From assembly GCF_000158815.1 (NCBI RefSeq), contig NZ_GG657738.1, forward strand, positions 3,927,903-3,972,631: 44,729 bases of DNA, in the 5' to 3' direction. Position numbers and translations under genes: made by a program. Below the pieces are notes generated by a model. The model was not told the DNA's origin. It did not search any database and worked only from the letters and a program-made list of their open reading frames with translations. The DNA comes from Micromonospora sp. ATCC 39149 (GTDB lineage Bacteria > Actinomycetota > Actinomycetes > Mycobacteriales > Micromonosporaceae). Positions 13,683 to 21,990 of the stretch are shown in pieces; position 1 is the first letter of the stretch; each line of letters opens with the position of its first letter.

Positions 13683-13814
13683 GTGAGCCGCAACGACCCG
13701 GCCGGCGACGACGACTTCATGGCCGGGTTGGCGAGCGCCCCGCAGCGGGTGTGGACCGATTTCCTGGAGAAGCTGCTCGGGCAGCGTTTCCTCGCCCTGC
13801 CGGATCAGCCGTAG
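13683..13814 (+). CDS. Possible 43-residue hypothetical protein or gene relic
   Basis: A GTG frame whose product (DDDFMAGLASAPQRVWTDFLEKLLGQ..) has natural-looking composition and two amphipathic helices, unlike the surrounding shadows. It overlaps the 3' end of the PPOX gene by 10 nt in convergent orientation and has no visible ribosome site. It could be the C-terminal stub of a lost gene. Not recognised. Confidence 0.25.
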   Translation: MSRNDPAGDDDFMAGLASAPQRVWTDFLEKLLGQRFLALPDQP

Positions 13815-14422
13815 ATCCTGCTCTCGTACTCCGGGCCGTAGTAGCGCTCCAGATCCGCCAGGCTCTCCGCCGGAGCCTCGACCTCCTTGATCAGTCGGGC
13901 CCGGGGCGGCAGCGCGTCGGGCTGCCAGGTCTCCGGCCGCCACAACTCCGAGCGGAGGAACGCCTTCGCGCAGTGGTAGAAGATCTGCTCGATCTCCACG
14001 ACGATCGCCAGGACCGGCCGGTGGCCCCGGACCACCAGGTCGTCGAAGAACGGGGCGTCGCGCACCAGGCGGGCCCGGCCGTTGATCCGCAGCGTGTCCG
14101 TCCGGCCCGGGATCAGGAAGATCAACCCGACGTGCGGGTTGTCCAGGATGTTGCGGTAGCCGTCCGCCCGCCGGTTGCCCGGCCGCTCCGGGATCGCGAT
14201 CGTCGTGTCACCCAGGACCAGGGCGAAGCCGGGCGGGTCGCCCTTCGGCGACACGTCGCAGGTGCCGTCCGCGCCGGCCGTGGCGACCAGGCAGAACGGT
14301 GCGGCGGCCAGCCACTGCCGGTCCCGGTCGTGCAGGACCTGCCGCTCCTTGACCGCTGCCCGGGGCATCGGCGCCCCCAGCAGGTCGCGCAGCTCCTCGT
14401 GCGAGGTGATCTCCACCGTCAC
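13805..14422 (-). CDS. PPOX-type FMN-binding flavoprotein (MSMEG_1061-like)
   Basis: 205 residues; the GTG start follows ggggga(gg) at a proper distance, rejecting a much longer upstream frame. The split-barrel flavin fold is seen as APFCLVATAGADGTCDVSPKGDPPGFALVL, TTIAIPERPGNRRADGYRNILDNPHVGLIFLIPG (FMN-phosphate contacts in the Arg/Asn-rich stretch) and TLRINGRARL. The pattern matches the MSMEG_1061 subgroup of pyridoxamine-phosphate-oxidase-like proteins, for which a definite reaction is not known; F420 or FMN redox roles are usual. It is divergent from the DUF2231-Hsp20 operon. Confidence 0.8.
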   Translation of the reverse strand: MTVEITSHEELRDLLGAPMPRAAVKERQVLHDRDRQWLAAAPFCLVATAGADGTCDVSPKGDPPGFALVLGDTTIAIPERPGNRRADGYRNILDNPHVGLIFLIPGRTDTLRINGRARLVRDAPFFDDLVVRGHRPVLAIVVEIEQIFYHCAKAFLRSELWRPETWQPDALPPRARLIKEVEAPAESLADLERYYGPEYESRIYG

Positions 14423-14652
14423 GTCAGCCTCCCCCGAACCGTTGACCCCGGTGGCGGCCTGCGGCGTCGCTGCCCGGCCCCGTCGGTGCGAGCCTAGGCG
14501 AGCGCCGCGACCGCGAGGTTTGTCATTGGGCGTCCCGGGTACGGCCTCCCACGGGGTCGCCGAGCCAGAAACGTCCATCCAATCGGGAACGCCCAGCCCG
14601 GAAACGCCCGCCCAGCCCGGAACCGAGCACGGACCGACCAATGGAGGCCGCG

Positions 14653-15159
14653 ATGGAGAGCCGACTCAAGGTGCTCGGGCACCCCGTGCACCCGATGCTG
14701 GTGATGTTCCCGGTCGGTCTGCTGGTCACTGCGGTGATCTTCGACGTCGTCGACACCGTCGGCGGCCCGAGCTTCCTCGGCGAGGTGGCGTACTGGAACA
14801 TCACCATCGGCCTGATCGGCGGCCTGCTGGCCGCGGCGGCCGGCGCGTTCGACCTGCTGGCCATCCCTACCGGCACCCGCGCCAAGCGGGTGGGCCTCAC
14901 CCACGCCGCCGCCAACGTCGCGGTGATCCTCCTCTTCGCCGCCGTCTGGGCGGTCCGGCTCAACGCCGACTCCCGGGCCGCCGGCGGCGCGCTGATCGCC
15001 ATCGAGGTCGTGGCGCTGGCCATCCTCGGCGCGAGCGCCTGGCTCGGCGGCGAACTGGTCGACCGGCTCGGCGTCGGCGTCGACCGGGACGCCAACCTCG
15101 ACGCGCCCAGCTCACTACGGCCCCCGGCGGCCACCCAGCGGATCGGAGACGCGCGATGA
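14653..15159 (+). CDS. DUF2231 integral membrane protein
   Basis: 168 residues. The second in-frame ATG is used because ggagg precedes it by 6 nt. The protein starts with the DUF2231 signature LKVLGHPVHPMLVMFPVGLL and has four hydrophobic helices (about residues 14-34, 50-70, 85-105, 115-135). DUF2231 proteins are four-helix membrane proteins, sometimes described as cytochrome-like; the paired His in GHPVHP could bind a metal or heme (inference). The stop overlaps the start of the Hsp20 gene (ATGA), so the two are co-translated, suggesting a membrane- or stress-related pair. Confidence 0.8.
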   Translation: MESRLKVLGHPVHPMLVMFPVGLLVTAVIFDVVDTVGGPSFLGEVAYWNITIGLIGGLLAAAAGAFDLLAIPTGTRAKRVGLTHAAANVAVILLFAAVWAVRLNADSRAAGGALIAIEVVALAILGASAWLGGELVDRLGVGVDRDANLDAPSSLRPPAATQRIGDAR

Positions 15160-15710
15160 ACGAACAGTCCAACGGTCGTAGCGGGCGCGGCCGGCAGCAG
15201 AGCTGGGACCCGATGGGGGAGCTCCAGTCGCTGCGCGCCGAGCTGAGCCGACTCGTCGGCGGCGGCCGGTCCGGCCCGCCCGAGGTGGAGCTGACCGAGA
15301 ACGCCGACGGCTGGGAGGTCGTCGTCCGGCTGCCCGGCGTCGCCCCCGAGGAGGTGGCCGTCGAGCTGGACGACCGGGAACTCTGCGTCCGCGCCCGCTC
15401 GGAGGCGGAGGTCAACGCCGACCACGGTATCCCCGGTGGCTTCGAGACGAGGGGTTTCGAGTACCGGGTCGACCTGCCCGCCCGGGTGGACCCCGACCGC
15501 ATCGACGCCGTGATGGACCACGGCCTGCTCCGGGTCCGGCTGCCCCGGGCGGCCCGGCCCACCCCGCGCACCATCACCGTCGGCCGCACCGGCTACCGGG
15601 GTACCGGCGGCGGCGCGGGTAGGACGGGCAGCCCCGCCTCCGCCGACCCGGCCGCCGACCGGGAGCTGCACCACCCGGACACGGCCGTCGACGAGATCGA
15701 CCGGCCGTAG
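15156..15710 (+). CDS. Hsp20/alpha-crystallin small heat-shock protein
   Basis: 184 residues. The start overlaps the upstream stop by 4 nt. The alpha-crystallin domain covers about residues 45-145: PEVELTENADGWEVVVRLPGVAPEEVAVELDDRELCVRA, a loop with FETRGFEYRVDLPARVD, and the closing strand DHGLLRVRLPRA, where the usual GVL motif reads GLL. The C-terminal tail is Gly/Pro-rich and lacks a clear I-x-I motif apart from TITVG. Small Hsps hold unfolding proteins in a refoldable state without ATP. No HAIR or CIRCE heat-shock operator is visible upstream of the pair. Confidence 0.85.
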   Translation: MNEQSNGRSGRGRQQSWDPMGELQSLRAELSRLVGGGRSGPPEVELTENADGWEVVVRLPGVAPEEVAVELDDRELCVRARSEAEVNADHGIPGGFETRGFEYRVDLPARVDPDRIDAVMDHGLLRVRLPRAARPTPRTITVGRTGYRGTGGGAGRTGSPASADPAADRELHHPDTAVDEIDRP

Positions 15711-15721
15711 CGGGTCGACAG

Positions 15722-16828
15722 GTGGTCACCCCGGCAACGCTCGGCCCGCTGGGCGAGCGCGTACCCGATGTCGCGCGGATCGGCGTGCTGCGCGCCAACG
15801 CGCTCGGCGACTTCATCTTCGTGCTGCCCGCGCTCCAGTCGTTGCGCGCCGCGTACCCCGGGGCGGAGATCGTGCTGCTCGGCGCGCCGTGGCACGCGAA
15901 GCTCTGGCGCGACCGGCCCGGCCCGGTGGACCGGGTGCTGGTGGTCCCGCCCGCGCCCGGCATTCGGGAGCCCGACCCCGGCGAGCCGGAGCCCGCCATG
16001 GACGACTTCCTGGCCGCCGCCCGCGCCGAACGCTTCGACCTGGCGGTGCAACTGCACGGCGGCGGGGGCAACTCCAACCCGATCGTCAGCGGGCTGGGCG
16101 CCCGGGTCACCGCCGGGCTGCGCGCCGAGGACGCACCGCCGCTGGACCGGTGGATCCGCTACGTCTACTACCAGCACGAGGTGCTGCGCTACCTGGAGGT
16201 GGTCGGCCTCGTCGGCGCGCCCCCCGCAGGCATCGTCCCCGTCCTGGCTGTCACCGAAGCCGACCGGGCCGAGGCCGACGCGGTGCTCGGCACCCCGGCC
16301 CGGCCCCGGGTGGCGCTGCACCCGGGGGCCACCGACACTCGGCGGCGCTGGCCGTCCGAGCGGTTCGCCGAGGTCGCCCGCGCCCTGGCCGGCGACGGCT
16401 ACGAGGTGCTGGTCACCGGCACCCCCGCCGAACGCGGCGTGGTGGACCGGGTGGTAGCGGCGGCCGGTGTGCCGGTGCGCCCGATCGTCGGCACGCTCGG
16501 CCTCGGCGGGCTGGCCGCCTGCTACGCCGGCTGCGCGCTGGTGATCTCCAACGACACCGGCCCGCTGCACCTGGCCGCGGCCGTCGGCACCGCCACGGTG
16601 GGGGTCTACTGGATCGGCAACCTGATCAACGGCGGGCACCTGCTGCGCGCCCGGCACCGCCCGATCGCCTCCTGGACGGTGCGCTGCCCGGTGTGCGGCG
16701 TCGACTGCACCCCCGGGATCTACCCGCACCGCCCCGGCGACGGCGAGTGCCCGCACGGGGATTCGTTCGTCGCCGACGTCCCGGCGATCGAGGTGGTGGA
16801 GGCGGCCCACGACCTGCTGGCTGTGTAA
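15722..16828 (+). CDS. Glycosyltransferase family 9 (ADP-heptosyltransferase-like)
   Basis: 368 residues from GTG. The GT9/GT-B landmarks are present: RIGVLRANALGDFIFVLPALQSLRAAYP (N-terminal Rossmann entry with conserved Gly-Asp) and VALHPGATDTRRRWPSERFAEV and VISNDTGPLHLAAAVGTATVGVYW in the nucleotide-sugar half. The C-terminus carries a four-Cys cluster (RCPVCGVDC ... GECPHG) that could bind zinc, less usual in enterobacterial WaaC/WaaF. In Gram-negatives such enzymes put heptose on LPS; no LPS is expected here, but the facing HldE/GT2 pair supports a heptose-containing glycoconjugate or surface glycan. A conserved palindromic repeat follows immediately after the stop. Confidence 0.82.
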   Translation: MVTPATLGPLGERVPDVARIGVLRANALGDFIFVLPALQSLRAAYPGAEIVLLGAPWHAKLWRDRPGPVDRVLVVPPAPGIREPDPGEPEPAMDDFLAAARAERFDLAVQLHGGGGNSNPIVSGLGARVTAGLRAEDAPPLDRWIRYVYYQHEVLRYLEVVGLVGAPPAGIVPVLAVTEADRAEADAVLGTPARPRVALHPGATDTRRRWPSERFAEVARALAGDGYEVLVTGTPAERGVVDRVVAAAGVPVRPIVGTLGLGGLAACYAGCALVISNDTGPLHLAAAVGTATVGVYWIGNLINGGHLLRARHRPIASWTVRCPVCGVDCTPGIYPHRPGDGECPHGDSFVADVPAIEVVEAAHDLLAV

Positions 16829-16877
16829 GGAAGGGCCCCTTGTTGACGCATACGGTCGAGAAGGGTCCCCTTCTCAC
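16826..16877. repeat. Dispersed AAGGGGCCCCTT-type hairpin repeat, copy 1
   Basis: It begins inside the GT9 stop codon (TAAGG...) and runs to ...CCCCTTCTCAC; the two ends are near-inverted. It lies between convergent genes, so it can serve as a bidirectional terminator. Related copies are at 29760-29811 and 35696-35748. Confidence 0.75.
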
Positions 16878-16897
16878 ATCCCGCCTGCCCGAGGCGC

Positions 16898-17770
16898 TCA
16901 CACCCGCTCGGGCGAGTCGGCGAGGACGACCTCCCACGCCTCCACGTCCCGTTCGGTGACCGTGGTCGGCGACTCCAGGTGGTACGCGCCGCTGGGCAGG
17001 ACGCCCGCGCCGCCGTGGCGCTCCAGCACGGCGAGCTGGGCGGCCACGTCCTCGCCCTGATGGTTCTGCTGCACCCGCCGCCAGAAGTCGAAGCCGCCCG
17101 AGTCGACCAGCGCCGCCCGGTCGTACAGCACGCACCCACCGATCCAGGAGACCTTGTACGCCCGCCAGGCCCCCGTTGGCAGGCCCAGCCGCTTGGTGAC
17201 GTGCAGCAGGTTCGCCGCCGAGTGGATCGCCGCCCGCTGCCACTGCGGGGTGCCGGGGCGGACCCGCTCCGGCACCGGCCGGCCCGCCCACTCCTCGTAG
17301 TGCTGGTGGGTCTGCGGCCGGACGTCGTCGGCGTACGACAGCCCGTGCACCGCGTTGCCGACGAAGCCGCAGCCCAGCTCGCCGATCGCGGTGACCAGCC
17401 GGCGCAGGGTCCCCGGCTCCAGCCAGACGTCGTCGTCGAGGCAGAGCACGTACCGGGCGGCGGACCGATCCAGCAGGTACGCCCGGTGCTCGGCCAGCCC
17501 GCGCCGGGGCAGCCGCCGGGTCAGCAGCACCGGGTGGCCCCGGTGGCGCAGAGCCCGCACCATGGTCGCGGCGGCCGGATGGGCGTACGCGGGCTCGCCG
17601 TCGGACTGGTCGCTGACCACGACGCCGAACCCGGTGACGCCCTCCTGGGCGGCCAGCCCGGCGAGGGTGACCGCGAGTTCGGCGGGCCGGTTGCGCGTCG
17701 GGACCAGCACGTCGAGCTGCCGTTGGCGGCGGAACTCCTCGGCCGCGCCGAGGTCGAGCGGTCGGTTCAC
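16898..17770 (-). CDS. Glycosyltransferase family 2
   Basis: 290 residues; the GTG overlaps the stop of hldE by 3 nt (GTGA), so it is translationally coupled. GT-A features are LDVLVPTRNRPAELAVTLAGLAAQ at the N-terminus, the metal-binding CLDDDVWLEPGTL (DxD-like, about residue 110) and later SWIGGCVLYDRAALVDSGGFDFWRRVQQNHQGEDVA with the acceptor/catalytic ED. No membrane segment, so it is a cytosolic transferase. Together with HldE upstream and the convergent GT9 it points to assembly of a heptose-bearing glycan; the sugar it transfers is not readable from the sequence. Confidence 0.82.
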   Translation of the reverse strand: MNRPLDLGAAEEFRRQRQLDVLVPTRNRPAELAVTLAGLAAQEGVTGFGVVVSDQSDGEPAYAHPAAATMVRALRHRGHPVLLTRRLPRRGLAEHRAYLLDRSAARYVLCLDDDVWLEPGTLRRLVTAIGELGCGFVGNAVHGLSYADDVRPQTHQHYEEWAGRPVPERVRPGTPQWQRAAIHSAANLLHVTKRLGLPTGAWRAYKVSWIGGCVLYDRAALVDSGGFDFWRRVQQNHQGEDVAAQLAVLERHGGAGVLPSGAYHLESPTTVTERDVEAWEVVLADSPERV

Positions 17771-19626
17771 GCCGGCCTGCCCGGCACCGATGCCGGACGG
17801 GCGTGCGAGTCCACCTGGTCCGGCCCCTGGGAGGTGGGCTGGTCCGAGGTGGGCTGGCTGTGCGCCCGGATGCGGTCGATGATCGCGGAGGTGGAGCGGT
17901 CCGGCACGTACCCGAGGGTGCGGACCTGGCCGCCGAGCCGGCGCACCAGCGGCGCTTCCGGCACCATCTCCGGCGGGTAGTCGCCGCCTTTGACGTAGAC
18001 GTCGGGGCGGACGATCTCGATGAGCCCCGCCGGGGAGTCCTCCTCGAAGATCACTACGTGGTCCACGCAGGCCAGGGCGGCCAGCAGGGCGACCCGGTCC
18101 TCCACCGGGTTGACCGGGCGGTCCGGCCCCTTCAGCCGGCGCACGCTGCCGTCGGAGTTGACCGCCACCACCAGCAGGTCGCCGAGGGCCCGCGCCTGCT
18201 CCAGGTACCGCACGTGTCCCGGGTGCAGCACGTCGAAGCAGCCGTTGGTGAAGACCACCGACCGGCCCGCGCCGCGCTGGGCCTCCACGATGGCAGACAG
18301 CTCGCCCGGGGCCACCAGCACGGGGTGCCCGGCGTCGCCGCCGCGCGCGCCGAGCGCGCCCAGCAGGTCCTCCCGGCGGCACACGCAGGTGCCGGTGTCC
18401 GACACGGTGATGGTGGCGGCGAGCTGGGCGAGCTGCGCGGCGGTCGGCAGGGGCGCGTCAGCGGCCAGGGCCAGCGTCATCGCGGCCAGGTACGCGTCCC
18501 CCGCGCCCACCGCGTGGCTCGCCGGGACGGGGGTGCTGTGACTGCGCCGGGGCGTGCCGTCCGCGCCGCCGACCACCGCGCCGTCGGTGTCCAGGGTCAC
18601 CGCGACCACGTCCGCTCCGGTGTGCGCGCGCAGCTCGGCGAGGCGGGACTCGGCCAGCACGGCCCGGTCCACCCCCTCGCCGGCCCGCGCGTTGACCGTC
18701 ACGCCCGTCCCGGTCACGCTGAGCCCGTCGCCGGTCATCGCCACCCGGTCCTCGCCGGGCGTCGGCTCGCCGGTGATCCCGGTGGGCCGGTCGAGCGGCA
18801 CCCCGGGCGGCGGCGCGGCGGGAGGAGCCCCCGCAGCCGGCGAACCGGACGCGCCCGGCGAGGTGCCCACGCTCAGCTCCGAAGGCCCGTCTGCTGGGCC
18901 CGCCGGGTGGTCTAGGTGCAGGTGCGAGTCGGTACGCGCGGCGGCGCGGGCGAGCAGCCGGGTCGCCTCCGCGAAGCTCGGGGTGACCACGGTCGGCGCG
19001 AGCCCCCGCCAGTCGGCCAGGTCGTGCGCGTCGAGGGCGATCGTGGCGTACCGGTCGCGGGCGGCGACCAGCCAGGCGCGGACGGGGGCGGGCAGCGCGC
19101 CGAGCCCGTAGTCGCAGACCACCAGGGTCGGCGCCTCGCCACCGGAGGCGGCCCGCAGTTCCTCGGTGGCGCACTCCAGGGCGGTGAGCAGCCGGTCCAC
19201 CTCGTCGGTGTCGAGCGCGTCGTCCGGGTCGCCGGAGTCCTCGCGCAGCAGGATCTGGTTGCCGGCGAGCATCCGCCGCTTCACCGGGGTGTGCCGGCCG
19301 GGTTGGGCGACCGTACGGTCCCAGACCCCGGCCCGGTCGAGGCAGTCGTGCAGCTCGTCCCCGGCGACGTCGGCGCCGACCGGGGCGACCAGCACCGCCC
19401 GCCCGCCGAGGGCGGCCACGTTCACGGCGGTGTTCGCCGCCCCGCCGGCCGCCGAGATGCGCCGGCGCAGGGTGAGTACGGGGGCCGGGGCCTCCCGGCA
19501 GAGTCGGTCGGACTCGGCGAACCGCCACTCGTCGAGCATGGCGTCGCCGATCACCAGCACGGGGCGACCCAGCCAGCTTTCCACGACGGTGGCGAGCCGG
19601 CGCTCTTCCGCTGCTGCTCCTGCCAT
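17767..19626 (-). CDS. hldE: Bifunctional heptose-7-phosphate kinase / heptose-1-phosphate adenylyltransferase (HldE), with insertion
   Basis: About 619 residues from ATG 19626; GTG 19671, with ggag 6 nt upstream, is an equally possible start. The N-terminal PfkB/ribokinase domain shows VLVIGDAMLDEW, RISAAGGAANTAVNVAALGG and the anion-hole/catalytic AVGAGDAYLAAM. The C-terminal nucleotidyltransferase domain shows VVFTNGCFDVLHPGHVRYLEQAR (HxGH), KGPDRPVN and VKGGDYPPE. It should make ADP-heptose from D-glycero-D-manno-heptose 7-phosphate together with GmhA/GmhB, which are not in the window. Odd: between VVTPSFAEATRLL and GADVVAVTLDTDG there are about 105-115 residues, rich in Pro, Gly, Ala and Ser, where relatives have about 30. 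Confidence 0.87.
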   Translation of the reverse strand: MAGAAAEERRLATVVESWLGRPVLVIGDAMLDEWRFAESDRLCREAPAPVLTLRRRISAAGGAANTAVNVAALGGRAVLVAPVGADVAGDELHDCLDRAGVWDRTVAQPGRHTPVKRRMLAGNQILLREDSGDPDDALDTDEVDRLLTALECATEELRAASGGEAPTLVVCDYGLGALPAPVRAWLVAARDRYATIALDAHDLADWRGLAPTVVTPSFAEATRLLARAAARTDSHLHLDHPAGPADGPSELSVGTSPGASGSPAAGAPPAAPPPGVPLDRPTGITGEPTPGEDRVAMTGDGLSVTGTGVTVNARAGEGVDRAVLAESRLAELRAHTGADVVAVTLDTDGAVVGGADGTPRRSHSTPVPASHAVGAGDAYLAAMTLALAADAPLPTAAQLAQLAATITVSDTGTCVCRREDLLGALGARGGDAGHPVLVAPGELSAIVEAQRGAGRSVVFTNGCFDVLHPGHVRYLEQARALGDLLVVAVNSDGSVRRLKGPDRPVNPVEDRVALLAALACVDHVVIFEEDSPAGLIEIVRPDVYVKGGDYPPEMVPEAPLVRRLGGQVRTLGYVPDRSTSAIIDRIRAHSQPTSDQPTSQGPDQVDSHARPASVPGRPA

Positions 19627-19755
19627 GCCATCCCGGGTCCCCGTGGGGTGCGGGCTCAAACCCGCCGCCACCGACGGCTCCGGCTTCTGCCCGCCCGGCT
19701 CGGCCTCCTTCCCGCCCGGCCCGCATGATCCGCGCGGGGCGGGAAAGAAGGCGGG

Positions 19756-21432
19756 ATGACCACCGAAGAAGCCGGCCGCCTGGTGCTCACCCCCCGGCAG
19801 CTACGCCTGCTCATGTTCGGCCTGATGACGGGCATGCTTCTCGCCGCGCTGGACCAGACCATCGTCGGCACGGCGCTGCCCACCATCGTCGGCGAGCTGG
19901 GCGGCATCGACCACTACTCGTGGGTGGTCACCGCGTACCTGCTCGCCTCCACCGCCTCCACCCCGCTGTACGGCAAGATGGCCGACCTGTACGGCCGCCG
20001 CCCGGTCTTCCTCTTCTCGATCGGGACGTTCCTGCTCGGCTCGCTGCTGGCCGGGCTGTCGCAGGACATGACCCAGCTCATCGTGACCCGGGGTGTGCAG
20101 GGCCTCGGCGCGGGCGGTCTGATGACGCTTGCGTTCACGATCATCTCGGACGTGGTGTCGCCCCGCGAACGCGGTCGCTACCAGGGGCTGTTCGGGGCGG
20201 TGTTCGGCATCGCGTCGGTGGCCGGGCCGCTGGTCGGCGGGTACTTCGCCGAGACGAGCTGGCGGTGGATCTTCTACCTCAACGTGCCGCTGGCGATCCT
20301 GGCCATCGTGGTCTGCTACCACGTCATGCGGCTGATTCCGTTCCAGCGGCGGGAGCACACGATCGACTGGCTCGGGGCGGCCCTGCTGGTCGCCGGGGTG
20401 AGCTGCCTGCTGCTCGCGCTGAGCTGGGGCGGCACCTCCTACGCCTGGGGCTCCGCCGTGATCATTGGACTGTTCGCGGCCGGGGCCGTGCTGGGCGGGC
20501 TGTTCCTGCTCCAGGAGGTGCGGGTGGCCGAGCCGATCCTGCCCCTGCGGCTGTTCCGCAGCCGCACCTTCGCGCTGGCCAACAGCGCCGGCTTCGTTCT
20601 CGGCCTGGTGATGTTCGGGTCGATCATCTTCATCCCCCTGTACCTCCAGATTGTCAAGGGCGCCTCGCCGACCCGCAGCGGCCTGCTGATGCTGCCGATG
20701 ATGGCCGGCATCATCGTCACCTCGATCCTCACCGGCCGGGCGATGAGCCGGATCGGCCGGTACAAGTGGTTCCCGGTCGCCGGCTCGGCGGTGCTGCTCG
20801 TCGGGATGCTGCTGTTCACCCGCCTGGCCGTCGACACGTCGCTGTGGGTGGCGTTCGGTTACCTGGTGGTCCTCGGCGTCGGGCTGGGCCTGTCCATGCA
20901 GTCGCTGATCCTCGCCGTGCAGAACGCGGTGGACTCCCGGGACCTCGGCGCTGGCACCTCCTCGGCGACGTTCTTCCGGTCGCTGGGCGGCGCCTTCGGG
21001 GTGGCGATCCTCGGGGCGGTGCTGTCGTCCCGGCTCGCCGACCAGCTCGCGAGCCGGATGCCCGCCGCGATCGCGCAGCTGTCGCCGGAGCAGCGGGCGG
21101 CGGTGGTGGCCGGCGGCGGGACGGACGTCTCGATCAACGACCCGGCGACGATCCTGGTCCTGCCCGGCCCGATCCGCGCCGCCATCCAGGCCGCCTTCGT
21201 GGAGTCGCTGCACCTGGTCTTCCTCACCACCGGGCTGATCGCCGTCGTGGCGGTGCTGGTGACCCTGGCGCTGCCGGACGAGAAGCTGCGCGGCGCGGGA
21301 CCGCGTGGCGCGACGGGCGGGGCCGACCCGCTCGGCGGCAAGGCAGCCGCCCCGGGCGGCAAGCCGCTGGCGAAGGAGTCGCGGGACGAGGCCGCCGCCG
21401 AGATGGAGGCCAAGAGCCAGACGATGCTGTGA
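19756..21432 (+). CDS. DHA2-family MFS drug/proton antiporter
   Basis: 558 residues with 14 hydrophobic helices, the DHA2 size. Motifs: LAALDQTIVGTALPTIVGELGG in TM1 (motif D1), the loop 2-3 motif GKMADLYGRRPVFLFSIGTF (motif A), and motif C in TM5 GAVFGIASVAGPLVGGYFAETSWRWIFYLNVP. A long loop near VVAGGGTDVSINDPATILVLPGPI and a hydrophilic Gly/Pro/Lys tail follow. Such pumps export lipophilic or cationic drugs and endogenous metabolites. No regulator is adjacent: the divergent neighbour is HldE and the convergent NUDIX gene ends 10 nt away. The substrate is unknown. Confidence 0.9.
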   Translation: MTTEEAGRLVLTPRQLRLLMFGLMTGMLLAALDQTIVGTALPTIVGELGGIDHYSWVVTAYLLASTASTPLYGKMADLYGRRPVFLFSIGTFLLGSLLAGLSQDMTQLIVTRGVQGLGAGGLMTLAFTIISDVVSPRERGRYQGLFGAVFGIASVAGPLVGGYFAETSWRWIFYLNVPLAILAIVVCYHVMRLIPFQRREHTIDWLGAALLVAGVSCLLLALSWGGTSYAWGSAVIIGLFAAGAVLGGLFLLQEVRVAEPILPLRLFRSRTFALANSAGFVLGLVMFGSIIFIPLYLQIVKGASPTRSGLLMLPMMAGIIVTSILTGRAMSRIGRYKWFPVAGSAVLLVGMLLFTRLAVDTSLWVAFGYLVVLGVGLGLSMQSLILAVQNAVDSRDLGAGTSSATFFRSLGGAFGVAILGAVLSSRLADQLASRMPAAIAQLSPEQRAAVVAGGGTDVSINDPATILVLPGPIRAAIQAAFVESLHLVFLTTGLIAVVAVLVTLALPDEKLRGAGPRGATGGADPLGGKAAAPGGKPLAKESRDEAAAEMEAKSQTML

Positions 21433-21442
21433 ACTCCCGCGA

Positions 21443-21934
21443 CTACTTGAGGATCAGGCGGTTGGTCTGCTCGAAGACGTCCAGGTCGGCGAGGGTCTCG
21501 GTGACCGAGGCCGAGAGCGGGGCGGGGAACCGGTCGCGGGGGAAGAAGCCCGCGTCGGTGGTCTCGTCGGTGACCCGGGCCAGCTCGCCGTCCCAGTCCT
21601 CGACCCGGAAGGCGACGGTGAAGACCTGGTAGGTGTGGCCGTACATGTTGGTGTTGATCCGGTCCGGGCCGGTGTAGAGGGCGAACGCCCCCACCCGCAG
21701 GGCGCGCAGCCCGGTCTCCTCGCGCACCTCGCGCACCGCGCAGTCAGCGATCGACTCGCCCAGCTCCATCGCGCCGGCCGGCATGGCCCACTGGCCGTTG
21801 TCGGAGCGCCGGATCAGCAGCACCCGGCCGGCGTTGTCACGGACCACCGCGCGGGCACCGACGAACATCAGCGTGCGATCACCGGCGAGGGCGCGTAGCT
21901 GCCCCACGTACGAGTCGGCCCAAGAGATGCTCAC
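21443..21934 (-). CDS. NUDIX hydrolase
   Basis: 163 residues from GTG. The Nudix box is complete: GAMELGESIADCAVREVREETGL (G-x5-E-x7-R-E-U-x-E-E-x-G-U), with residues about 53-75 forming the metal-binding helix. It is preceded by VLLIRRSDNGQWAMPAGAM and followed by GHTYQVFTVAFRVEDWDGEL, as in ADP-ribose/NTP-type subgroups; the substrate is unknown. A TAGGTT box ends 6 nt before the start with no ribosome site, so the transcript is probably leaderless. The start lies 57 nt from the divergent acyl-CoA ligase start, so the two promoters share a short region. Confidence 0.88.
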   Translation of the reverse strand: MSISWADSYVGQLRALAGDRTLMFVGARAVVRDNAGRVLLIRRSDNGQWAMPAGAMELGESIADCAVREVREETGLRALRVGAFALYTGPDRINTNMYGHTYQVFTVAFRVEDWDGELARVTDETTDAGFFPRDRFPAPLSASVTETLADLDVFEQTNRLILK

Positions 21935-21940
21935 CCGGAC

Positions 21941-21946
21941 AACCTA
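21941..21946 (-). promoter_or_regulatory. -10 box (TAGGTT) for the NUDIX gene
   Basis: On the minus strand, 6 nt before the GTG start; no Shine-Dalgarno. Confidence 0.4.
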
Positions 21947-21954
21947 ACGGGGGT

Positions 21955-21983
21955 TTCCAACACGTGACCGCCGACACTAGCTT
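21955..21983 (+). promoter_or_regulatory. Promoter of the acyl-CoA ligase gene
   Basis: TTCCAA (21955-21960), 17-nt spacer, TAGCTT (21978-21983); the -10 ends 7 nt before ATG 21991, placing transcription start at or beside the start codon. Confidence 0.45.
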
Positions 21984-21990
21984 GTTACCT

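Noticed and set aside
15593..16810. A 405-codon minus-strand frame opposite the GT9 gene
   Set aside because: His/Arg/Gly-rich antisense shadow; the plus strand has complete GT9 motifs.
19458..19600. Alternative reading of hldE as two genes split at the insertion
   Set aside because: The frame is continuous from the kinase to the adenylyltransferase motifs with no internal ribosome site at the insertion.
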